A stretch of 44,969 bases of DNA from an uncultured Prevotella sp. GTDB taxonomy: Bacteria; Bacteroidota; Bacteroidia; Bacteroidales; Bacteroidaceae. Below, piece by piece: positions 17,337 through 24,288 of this stretch. Location of the stretch: assembly GCA_934203355.1 (NCBI GenBank), contig CAKPZC010000011.1, forward strand, positions 1 to 44,969. The letters are read 5' to 3'. The notes under the pieces were generated by a model. That model ran no database searches, had not been told where the DNA came from, and saw nothing but the letters and a program-made list of their open reading frames with translations. Within the stretch, counting starts at the first letter, position 1. Each line of letters begins with the position of its first letter. The translations under genes and the position numbers were made by a program.

Positions 17337-18131
17337 CTAAACGCTTACGGTTGCAGCTATGTGTGGCCACGGGTCGTAGTCCTCAAGGCTGAAGTCCTCG
17401 TATTTGAAGTCGAAGAGGTTCTTCACATCGGGGTTGAGCTTCATCTTTGGCAATGGTCGTGGTGTGCGTGTGAGTTGCAGTCGAGCCTGGTCGAGGTGGT
17501 TGAGATAAAGATGAGTGTCGCCAGTAGTGTGGATGAAGTCGCCAGGTTTCAGTCCGCTCACCTGTGCCATCATTTGCAGTAGTAGCGCATAGGATGCAAT
17601 GTTGAACGGCACCCCGAGGAAAGTGTCGGCAGAGCGCTGATAGAGTTGTAGCGATAGGCGTCCGTCTGCCACGTAGAATTGGAAGAGGCAGTGGCATGGA
17701 GGCAGAGCCATCTGTTCCACTTCGGCAGGATTCCATGCAGTCACAATCATGCGGCGTGAGTCGGGATGGTTGCGTATCATGTCGAGCACGTTCTGTATCT
17801 GGTCGATTGTACCGCCGTTGTAGTCGGGCCATGATCGCCACTGGTGGCCGTATACAGGTCCGAGGTCGCCGTTCTCGTCGGCCCATTCGTTCCATATGCG
17901 TACACCGTGTTCCTGAAGATACTTCACGTTGGTGTCGCCGCGGAGAAACCACAGTAGCTCATAGATTATCGACTTGAGGTGGAGTTTCTTTGTGGTGAGC
18001 AATGGAAAACCATCTTCCAGGTTGAAGCGCATCTGGTTGCCGAAGACACTCATTGTGCCGGTGCCAGTGCGGTCGGTTTTGGTTGCTCCCTCTGTGAGTA
18101 TGCGATTCAGGAGAGATAAGTATTGTTGCAT
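17337..18131 (-). CDS. thyA: Thymidylate synthase
   Basis: Methylates dUMP to dTMP using methylenetetrahydrofolate, in the cytoplasm, and produces dihydrofolate that FolA recycles. 264 residues, the same as E. coli ThyA. The nucleophile is Cys146 in [13 protein letters not shown]. The phosphate-binding arginines lie in [11 protein letters not shown] and [15 protein letters not shown], and the C-terminus [12 protein letters not shown] fits the closing tail of the family. Also present are [11 protein letters not shown] and [11 protein letters not shown]. It is 36 bp downstream of the rRNA methyltransferase gene with no promoter seen between them, so the two are probably co-transcribed. Confidence 0.98.
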   Translation of the reverse strand: MQQYLSLLNRILTEGATKTDRTGTGTMSVFGNQMRFNLEDGFPLLTTKKLHLKSIIYELLWFLRGDTNVKYLQEHGVRIWNEWADENGDLGPVYGHQWRSWPDYNGGTIDQIQNVLDMIRNHPDSRRMIVTAWNPAEVEQMALPPCHCLFQFYVADGRLSLQLYQRSADTFLGVPFNIASYALLLQMMAQVSGLKPGDFIHTTGDTHLYLNHLDQARLQLTRTPRPLPKMKLNPDVKNLFDFKYEDFSLEDYDPWPHIAATVSV

Positions 18132-18167
18132 ATTGTATAAATGATTGTATGTGTTAAAGAGTCAATA

Positions 18168-19673
18168 TTATTTGTTGTGTTCTGTGGCTACAACCACACA
18201 CTCTTGTTCAGGCACGTGGCTACTTTTGATGCGCCATTCCTGCGGATAGAGGTTGTTGGCACGGTTGCCAATGTTCTTGGCGAAACCTAATGGCGAGTTC
18301 TTATAGCATACCACAACGAATCCGCGCTGAGTGTCGTCGGGCAGTGGAGCTGCTTCCTTGCGCAGATAGCCTACGGCGTCGGCATAGTCGAGTGACACGT
18401 GAGGATAAGCCATAGGGTCGAGTCGTCGTGATAGGGCGAGTGACTGGTCGGGAATGATATCCTTGCCTTTCTCTGTGCCGAGGCATACGCCAGCATGTAG
18501 AATCTTTAGCGATTTGGCAGCGTTGTCGTATGTGTCGGTCCATCTCGACGGAATGGCATATATCCTTTCAGTCGTGTTACGCAGGGTGAAATCGGCAGCG
18601 TTGGTCAAGGGGATGTTGATGTTTGCCGATAATTGTTTGGCGTTTGGCTTACTGTTCTTTCTTTTCTCTTTCCTCAGTTTCTTGCCTTCGTTGTCGTTGT
18701 TGGCAGATTTTGACAGCGACTTGTTGTCGATACATATACATGCTTCTTCGACACTTATTGTTTTAGGATTGTCGATGTTGGTGTGCTTACGCAGTACGGC
18801 AAGGAAAAGTCCTTCGCTACGGCTTACGCCCGGCATAAATCTATAGACGGGGGCAGAACCTACGATGGCAGGAGTGATACACCATGACGGGTCGACAGGT
18901 ATACCGACGAAGTCGGCTCCCAGTTCGCGTGCTATCCATTCCACGTTCTCCTCGTCCTCGTGGGCGTTGAACGTGCAGGTGGAGTAGATGAGCAGACCAC
19001 CCGGTCGCAGACAGCTCCATATGTCGCTTACTATTTCGCGTTGCAGTTGCCAGCAGTTGTCCACGTTTTGCAGGCTCCATTCCGAGCGTGCTCCGTCGTC
19101 CTTGCGGAACATTCCTTCGCCTGAGCACGGCACGTCGGCAAGGATAGCGTCGAATGTGAGTCGCGCCTTATGGTAGTCGCGCGGATAATTGTTGGTGACA
19201 ATGATGTCCTCGTGTCCGAACTTCTGTAGGTTTTCGCTCAGTATTTGTGCTCGTGTGCGCATGGGTTCGTTGCTAAAGAGTAGTGAGCCGTCGGGCAGCG
19301 CAGAGCGCAGGGCTGTTGACTTGCCTCCTGGTGCGGCACACAGGTCGAGCATCAGTATAGGATGCTTGACGAGCAGTCGCACAACATAGTCTATGAACAT
19401 CGAGGCAGCTTCTTGCACATAGTATACTCCTGCATGCAGCAGAGGGTCGAAAGTGAAGTTGGGGCGTCGGCTTAGATAGCGTCCTGTAGTCTTGCACCAT
19501 GGCACGTCGGTGTCGCGCAAGTCTTCGGCTATGTCGTTATCACCCGCCTTGAATGGGTTGAGTCTTATGCTCACTGGCGTCTCGGTAGAGTCGAGTCCAG
19601 CAGCGAGTTGCGAGTAGAGTTGCTCGCCCATGAGTTGGCGTGTGTATGATTCGAAGTCGTGGGGAAGATTCAT
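18168..19673 (-). CDS. RsmF-like rRNA cytosine-C5 methyltransferase
   Basis: A SAM-dependent RNA m5C methyltransferase of the NOL1/NOP2/Sun (RsmB/RsmF) family, about 501 residues. ATG 19673 (MNLPHDFESYTRQLMG) is preferred to the longer open frame because a TAATTTTG promoter box lies just upstream at 19706-19713, inside that extension. The SAM-binding motif DLCAAPGGKSTAL is followed by the two catalytic cysteines: Cys183 in DVPCSGEGMF and Cys233 in STCTFNAHEDEENV. The C-terminal region (about 310-501) resembles the RNA-binding extension of RsmF (about 480 residues in E. coli) and contains a Lys-rich insert (KLRKEKRKNSKPNAKQ). Its target is probably a cytosine of 16S rRNA; the exact position cannot be told. 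Confidence 0.85.
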   Translation of the reverse strand: MNLPHDFESYTRQLMGEQLYSQLAAGLDSTETPVSIRLNPFKAGDNDIAEDLRDTDVPWCKTTGRYLSRRPNFTFDPLLHAGVYYVQEAASMFIDYVVRLLVKHPILMLDLCAAPGGKSTALRSALPDGSLLFSNEPMRTRAQILSENLQKFGHEDIIVTNNYPRDYHKARLTFDAILADVPCSGEGMFRKDDGARSEWSLQNVDNCWQLQREIVSDIWSCLRPGGLLIYSTCTFNAHEDEENVEWIARELGADFVGIPVDPSWCITPAIVGSAPVYRFMPGVSRSEGLFLAVLRKHTNIDNPKTISVEEACICIDNKSLSKSANNDNEGKKLRKEKRKNSKPNAKQLSANINIPLTNAADFTLRNTTERIYAIPSRWTDTYDNAAKSLKILHAGVCLGTEKGKDIIPDQSLALSRRLDPMAYPHVSLDYADAVGYLRKEAAPLPDDTQRGFVVVCYKNSPLGFAKNIGNRANNLYPQEWRIKSSHVPEQECVVVATEHNK

Positions 19674-19705
19674 ATTATAGAATGTGTATGTATTGAATAG
19701 TAGTG

Positions 19706-19713
19706 CAAAATTA
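19706..19713 (-). promoter_or_regulatory. -7 promoter element of the rsmF-like gene
   Basis: TAATTTTG on the minus strand matches TAnnTTTG, 33 bp before the ATG at 19673. It supports that start and probably drives the methyltransferase - thyA unit. Confidence 0.6.
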
Positions 19714-19804
19714 AGAAAAAAAATCAAGTAAGCATTGGCTAAGGGCTGAAATTAAGTAGATGTTTAAAAGTTTGATTGTTGTAGCTTGTTTTTTTTTGAA
19801 ACAA

Positions 19805-19832
19805 TGCAACTTTTAAATACTTGACTGCGTCA
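19805..19832 (+). promoter_or_regulatory. Possible ECF sigma-dependent promoter
   Basis: TGCAACTTTT (19805-19814) is followed 17 bp later by CGTC (19828-19831, in TGCGTCA). This two-box form, GCAAC with CGTC, is one I associate with Bacteroidetes ECF sigma factors. It lies before the first gene of a cassette that encodes such a sigma factor, and no TAnnTTTG box is seen here. Autoregulation is inferred. Confidence 0.35.
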
Positions 19833-19877
19833 AACAATCAGAAATAATGAATAAAAAAACTATAACAACAGAAAGAA

Positions 19878-20654
19878 ATGAAAAAGATACTGTTTTCACT
19901 TGCGGTTCTTCTTGCTCTTGGAAGTTCTGCACCAGCCGACGCACAGCGCCACCGCCACACTCCACGCACTACCGTCGTAGACAAAGAAAAGGCACAGGAT
20001 GCCAAGGCTGACGATGAGGACGTTGCAAACGGCGGAATAACAGCTTTTAGCGACACGTCGTCGGTGGCAAAAGACACAGCGTTTGCAATCGCTGTATATC
20101 GTGGCGACTCAACAGTGAACGATTCCAATCGTTATGACCCGAGCCGTTTCGACGACCCATTCTCATGGATTGGATATCTCTGCTCGTCGAGTTTCTGGGG
20201 AAACCTGTTTGTGTTTGGGCTCTTGTTGCTCTTCTTGCTATTCCTCTTCCTGCCGCTCATTATAGTACTACTCATAATCCGCTATTTTGTGCGCCGCCAC
20301 AACGACCGTGTGCGTCTGGCTGAGAAGGCAATGGAGCAAGGTAGACCACTCACCGACGAGGAGATGCCGCTAAGCAAGAAGTCGCCCGACTATATGTGGC
20401 GACGTGGTGTGAGAAACGTGTCGATAGGAATAGGATTAGCTATTTTCTTATGGTGTCTTGGGGCAGAGTCGTTGGCTGGAATCGGCGGATTAGTGGCTTG
20501 CCTTGGGGCAGGACAGATGTTTATGGTGCGCTATAACTATAACAGCCAGTTCGGACGCAGTAAGAAGGACGCCGAGCACTATGATGGTTTCGACGATTTC
20601 AGTGGCGACATTTCCGACTTGAAGTTTGATGAAGAAGATAAAAAAGACAAATAG
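19878..20654 (+). CDS. Membrane protein of a sigma-factor cassette (DUF6249-like)
   Basis: 258 residues. The N-terminus MKKILFSLAVLLALGSSAPADA is a signal peptide, followed by a His/Arg-rich stretch and an acidic, low-complexity region to about residue 95. Then come a strong hydrophobic block at about 110-140 (LFVFGLLLLFLLFLFLPLII), a basic loop (RYFVRRHNDRVRLAEKAMEQGRPL), and two further membrane segments at about 180-217. The tail (218-258) is charged and cytoplasmic-looking. The layout resembles the DUF6249 membrane family found beside ECF sigma factors in Bacteroidetes, but I assign this from memory of its pattern. It is followed, after a 289-bp gap, by an ECF sigma gene, so a role in envelope stress signalling is inferred. 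Confidence 0.7.
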   Translation: MKKILFSLAVLLALGSSAPADAQRHRHTPRTTVVDKEKAQDAKADDEDVANGGITAFSDTSSVAKDTAFAIAVYRGDSTVNDSNRYDPSRFDDPFSWIGYLCSSSFWGNLFVFGLLLLFLLFLFLPLIIVLLIIRYFVRRHNDRVRLAEKAMEQGRPLTDEEMPLSKKSPDYMWRRGVRNVSIGIGLAIFLWCLGAESLAGIGGLVACLGAGQMFMVRYNYNSQFGRSKKDAEHYDGFDDFSGDISDLKFDEEDKKDK

Positions 20655-20734
20655 TTGGCATGATGATGTAGTAAAAGCAACGTCGTGTACGTCTATATAA
20701 TAAAAAACAGGCATAGATAATGTCATATAAAAAA

Positions 20735-20935
20735 TTGAACTTTCGCAAGTTCGGAGAATTCAGTAGTTAAAGAAGTTAAGCCAAATGCTTTTAGTGCTAT
20801 AAATAAAGCAAAAAAACTAATGGCTTCGCTCGGCTTTGTCGCTTGCTTGCAAGAACTCCTTAGCGACCGTAGGGCGCGAAGTTTCCTTGAGCATCGCGAA
20901 AAACTCATTAACTACTTTCGCTTGCGAAACTTGAA
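20735..20935. repeat. Decayed palindromic dispersed element
   Basis: The 289-bp gap before the sigma gene holds no gene. One end has GAACTTTCGCAAGTTC and the other TTTCGCTTGCGAAACTT; each is a small hairpin, and both are joined to AGTAGTTAA in inverted orientation. The middle (20825-20857) is the reverse complement of a stretch at 40742-40776: CAAAGCCGAGCGAA and AGTTCTTGC are shared exactly. This points to a dispersed non-coding repeat. Confidence 0.6.
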
Positions 20936-20943
20936 TAAATAAT

Positions 20944-21483
20944 ATGAAGGAAAATAACGATCTCTCTCTTGTCTCACAGGTGGCTGTGTTTCACAACCGG
21001 GCGGCTTTCGACCGCTTGGTAGTGAAATACCAGTCGCCTATAAGACGTTTCTTCCTTCATCAGACATTGGGTGACGAGCAACTCAGCAACGACCTTGCTC
21101 AAGACACCTTCATAAAGGCATATGTCAATATCGAGAAGTTTCGAGGTCAGGCGGCTTTCTCAACATGGCTCTACCGCATAGCGTGCAATGTGCTCTATGA
21201 TTATCACCGTCGGTTGAGGCCAACCGACGATATAGATTCCTCTGACGCTGTGCGCCGCAATGCCGACCATGTCGATGCCAATGTGAAACTCGACGTGTAT
21301 GATGCCCTAAGAAGACTCGGCGACAAGGAGCGAACATGCGTGACGTTGCAACTTGTGGATGGTTATCCGATAGACAAGATAGCCGAGATAACGGGAATGG
21401 CGGTAGGAACAGTGAAGTCGCATCTGTTCAGAGGTAAGGAAAAGCTCACTTTATTCCTAAGGAAGAATGGATATGACAAATAA
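20944..21483 (+). CDS. ECF-type RNA polymerase sigma factor
   Basis: An extracytoplasmic-function sigma-70 factor of 179 residues. Region 2 spans about residues 15-85 (FDRLVVKYQSPIRRFFLHQT, then DLAQDTFIKAYVNIEKFRG and FSTWLYRIACNVLYDYHRR). A short acidic linker follows, and region 4 spans about 120-175 (RLGDKERTCVTLQLVDGYP, IAEITGMAVGTVKSHLFRGKEKL), including the helix-turn-helix that reads the -35 box. Region 3 is absent, as in all ECF factors. The stop is 22 bp before a small membrane-protein gene that may encode the anti-sigma factor. The ATG at 20944 is the only start that keeps region 2 intact. Confidence 0.93.
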   Translation: MKENNDLSLVSQVAVFHNRAAFDRLVVKYQSPIRRFFLHQTLGDEQLSNDLAQDTFIKAYVNIEKFRGQAAFSTWLYRIACNVLYDYHRRLRPTDDIDSSDAVRRNADHVDANVKLDVYDALRRLGDKERTCVTLQLVDGYPIDKIAEITGMAVGTVKSHLFRGKEKLTLFLRKNGYDK

Positions 21484-21505
21484 TATATATTAATAGAAAA
21501 GCCTT

Positions 21506-21940
21506 ATGAACAACGATAAGAATTTAATAAACAATAATGGTACTGTCGACGAGGAACTGCTACGCAGCTTCTTCGCCGGCAGTGTGCATATGCAGATAGT
21601 CGACGATGGCTTCTCACATCGAGTTATGCAGCGTCTGCAAAAGGAGATGCCAGCACGCGAGCGCATGATTTATAATGTGTGGACAGCGTTGTGGGCGGTA
21701 GCCTGCGTGGCGGCGTTCGTTGTATGGGATGGTATAGGAATCATAAAGGGATATTTGGGGAGAATTGCTGCTTTTGTGGCAGATATGCTGCCCAATGCTG
21801 ATTTCAGGACACTTATGTCGCATTTGGACTTCAACACGTTCATGTCACATGTACAAGCATCGAGTTCTACAGTGCTTATGGCGATAGTGACGGTTGTAGT
21901 GTTGGGTAGCGTGGCGTTGTGGGATGCGGCTGAACAGTAG
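21506..21940 (+). CDS. Small membrane protein, possible anti-sigma factor
   Basis: 144 residues. The N-terminal cytoplasmic part (1-50, VDEELLRSFFAGSVHMQIVD, then FSHRVMQRLQKEMPARERM) has the size and DxFSxRVMxxL character of small Bacteroidetes anti-sigma-like proteins (DUF5056-type). Two membrane helices follow, at about 54-75 (WTALWAVACVAAFVVWDGIG) and 118-138 (TVLMAIVTVVVLGSVALW). No zinc-binding anti-sigma motif (HxxxCxxC) is seen. It lies 22 bp downstream of the ECF sigma gene, so it is almost surely co-expressed with it; binding and inhibiting the sigma factor is an inference from position and topology. Confidence 0.7.
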   Translation: MNNDKNLINNNGTVDEELLRSFFAGSVHMQIVDDGFSHRVMQRLQKEMPARERMIYNVWTALWAVACVAAFVVWDGIGIIKGYLGRIAAFVADMLPNADFRTLMSHLDFNTFMSHVQASSSTVLMAIVTVVVLGSVALWDAAEQ

Positions 21941-21944
21941 ATGA

Positions 21945-22075
21945 TTAGTTGACAAGTAGACGAGTTGACAAGTAGACGAGCTGATAGTTGATTAGTTGAT
22001 GAGTTGACAAGTAGACGAGTTGACAAGTAGACGAGTAGACGAGCTGATAGTTGATTAGTTGATGAGTTGACAAGA
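21945..22075. repeat. Second array of the 16-bp repeat family
   Basis: Units GACAAGTAGACGAGTT alternate with GCTGATAGTTGATTAGTTGA. A block of about 55 bp (21951-22005) is repeated from 22006 with an 8-bp insertion (TAGACGAG). The core GTTGACAAGTAGACGAG is the same family as the array at 16463-16558, in the same orientation. Confidence 0.9.
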
Positions 22076-22093
22076 GAAGTGTTTATGGATTAA

Positions 22094-22150
22094 ATTTAAG
22101 CGGCATTAGGAACGGCATAATGCCGAACCTCCTGCCGCTTAAATATTTTA
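22094..22150. terminator. Terminator between convergent genes
   Basis: ATTTAAGCGGCA (22094-22105) pairs with TGCCGCTTAAAT (22133-22144) over 12 bp. The loop contains a second small hairpin, CGGCATAATGCCG. It sits between the plus-strand sigma cassette and the minus-strand porE-like gene and is AT-rich on both sides, so it may work in both directions. Confidence 0.75.
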
Positions 22151-24271
22151 TTCAATATAAAAATCAAAGTCTTCCTTATTGTCGGTAGTGGAAGTCTTTT
22201 TTGTTTGTTCCGTCTTTTGCTTCAGTTTTCCGTCTTTATCGAACAATCCGTAGGTTGTGCGTAGCACAATGAATTCAGTGCGACGATTGAGTTGGTTGCA
22301 TATTTCCTGCTTGTCTTTATCAAGTTTTTTTATGAATTCCTCAGACAGAACGTCGTTCTCCTTGAGCCATGTGTATTTCTCGGTGAGCTTCTTGCGTATT
22401 GTCTTTGGCTTTTCTTTGCCGTAGCCTACTGGCGACAGGCGGTCGCGCGCTATGCCTTTGGCGGTGAGGTAAGCCACAACCGACTCGGCGCGGCGTTGCG
22501 ATAGCAGTTTATTGTATTCTGCTGAGCCTTTATAGTCGCAGTGGGCCGACAGTTCGATGGTGACATTGGGGTTCTCGTTGAGAAGTTTCACCAGTTCGTC
22601 GAGCGACTTCTCCGATTCAGGGCGCAGTGTAGCTTTGTCGAAGTCGTAGAAAATGTTGTCGATAAGCACTGGGGCGGTGATAGATGCCAGTGGGAACTGC
22701 AATACATATTCGTGTGACTCGTCGGCGTTGCCTATCTTCAACTCTTCCTTATGGTTGAGGTAGCCCTTGCATGTGGCGAGCATTATATATTCCACTCCCG
22801 GTTTCAGCACTCTCTCGAACGAGCCGTCGCCCTTGACACTAAGTTTCTCGTTGGTGCCGTCGGAGCCAATGAGATGAACCAATGCCGATGGCAGTTCGTA
22901 TCCATCTTGTTCATAAACCCATCCCTTCACACTCTGTATAATCTCGGGATTCTCGAAACTGTAGATATGGTCCCATCCTCGTCCGTCGTTGCGGTTTGAC
23001 GAGAAGAAGCCACGGTTGTGTACTCCCTCGAATGTCATGCCGAAGTCGTCGGCCTGCGAGTTGAGCGGATACCCAGGATGCTCGATTTTATATTTTCCGT
23101 TTTTCCCTACCGAGGCAATAAATATGTCGAGACCTCCCATGCCAGGATGGCCGTCGCTTGAGAAGTAGAGGTCGCCGTTGGGTCGGAATGTGGGGAACAT
23201 CTCGTTGCCAGGAGTGTTGATGGGTTCGCCGAGATTCTCTACGCCACCCATACCTGCTGCTGTGATGCGGGCACGCCATATATCAAGACCACCCATGCCG
23301 CCCGGCATATCACTCACGAAGTAGAGCCATTCGCCATCAGGCGAAATGGCAGGATGGGCATAGCTCGACAGTGTGTCGGCAGTGAGTTTCAGTTCAGAGA
23401 CTTTACCCCACGCCGCATCAGCACGTGCCGAGGTTACAATTTGCGCATAACGAGGATACGAGGGGTCGGTTGTGCATTGTGTGAGATACATTGTGCGTTG
23501 GTCGGGCGAGAGAGCACATGCCCCCTCGTCGTAGTCGGTATTCAGTCCGCCAGTTACGGCTTCGGGTTTCGACCAATGTCCCTTGTCGTCCTTTTCCGAC
23601 ACGAAGATGTCGGCGGGTTTTGCACCAGTAATACCGCTCAGTTCGTCGCCCTGTGCATCGTTGCGTGTTGATGTGAAGTAGAGATATTCCCATTGGTCGC
23701 CAGCGAGAACAGGGGAGTAGTCGTCGCGTCGCGAGTTGAACACGTCCATTCGTCGCACCTTATAGCGCGAGCCATCCTGCTTCCATTTAGGCGCGTTCTG
23801 TGCCGAAGAGAGTCCGTTGCGTGCCAATGTCATGGCAGCCTCAAGACTAAGTGTTTTGTCGGCATTTTCGTGTTTGCCGTTGTCTAAAGAGTCGATAACG
23901 GCACGAAACTGTTCCTCGGCCTGCTTGTAGGAACCGCTCTTCAGCAGTTGGCGTGCATAGGCAAGTCGGTCGGCTGTCGATGCCTTGCCGTAGCGTATGG
24001 CGTTGGCATATGCAGCCGTCGATTTCTGTGTGGCGTTGATACGCTCGTTGCATCGGGCTATCTTCAACGCTATTTCGCCACGCTTTGCCTTCTCCTTTGG
24101 CGCGGTCTTCGAGTAAGCCTGCTTGAATTGAGTAGCTGCATCGTAGTATTCGCCTATGGCGAGATATTTCTCACCTTTTTTTAGGTTTTTGTCGGCACCG
24201 CAGCTGACTGCCGTCATGGCAACGACGAGCATCAGGCAGAAAGTATAGAAATAGAAATGTATTCTTTTCAC
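22148..24271 (-). CDS. porE: PorE-like T9SS lipoprotein (TPR, beta-propeller, CRD, OmpA)
   Basis: A lipoprotein of about 707 residues. GTG 24271 is chosen because it gives a proper lipoprotein signal (KRIHFYFYTFCLMLVVAM) with Cys24 in AVSC; upstream starts lie inside topB. The order of domains is: TPR-like helices (about 28-150, YLAIGEYYDAATQFKQAYSK); a five-bladed WD40/PD40-like propeller (about 170-430, blades with SPDGEWLYFVSDMPGGMGG, FRPNGDLYFSSDGHPGMGG and FFSSNRNDGRG); a carboxypeptidase-regulatory-like fold (about 435-510, VKGWVYEQDGYELPSALVHL); and an OmpA C-terminal domain (about 520-640, IFYDFDKATLRPESEKSL, then LSQRRAESVVAYL). This is the architecture of P. gingivalis PorE, which ties the type IX secretion machine to peptidoglycan. 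It fits the T9SS cargo nearby. A generic OmpA/PD40 lipoprotein is the alternative. Confidence 0.75.
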   Translation of the reverse strand: MKRIHFYFYTFCLMLVVAMTAVSCGADKNLKKGEKYLAIGEYYDAATQFKQAYSKTAPKEKAKRGEIALKIARCNERINATQKSTAAYANAIRYGKASTADRLAYARQLLKSGSYKQAEEQFRAVIDSLDNGKHENADKTLSLEAAMTLARNGLSSAQNAPKWKQDGSRYKVRRMDVFNSRRDDYSPVLAGDQWEYLYFTSTRNDAQGDELSGITGAKPADIFVSEKDDKGHWSKPEAVTGGLNTDYDEGACALSPDQRTMYLTQCTTDPSYPRYAQIVTSARADAAWGKVSELKLTADTLSSYAHPAISPDGEWLYFVSDMPGGMGGLDIWRARITAAGMGGVENLGEPINTPGNEMFPTFRPNGDLYFSSDGHPGMGGLDIFIASVGKNGKYKIEHPGYPLNSQADDFGMTFEGVHNRGFFSSNRNDGRGWDHIYSFENPEIIQSVKGWVYEQDGYELPSALVHLIGSDGTNEKLSVKGDGSFERVLKPGVEYIMLATCKGYLNHKEELKIGNADESHEYVLQFPLASITAPVLIDNIFYDFDKATLRPESEKSLDELVKLLNENPNVTIELSAHCDYKGSAEYNKLLSQRRAESVVAYLTAKGIARDRLSPVGYGKEKPKTIRKKLTEKYTWLKENDVLSEEFIKKLDKDKQEICNQLNRRTEFIVLRTTYGLFDKDGKLKQKTEQTKKTSTTDNKEDFDFYIE

Positions 24272-24288
24272 GTTGTGGAATGTTTTAT

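Noticed and set aside
19674..19727. N-terminal extension of the rRNA methyltransferase
   Set aside because: The extension covers the TAATTTTG promoter box and does not fit the family; ATG 19673 is used.
20655..20943. A tRNA or structured small RNA in the gap before the sigma gene
   Set aside because: The hairpins belong to a repeat also found near 40.75 kb; no cloverleaf or known RNA pattern was seen.
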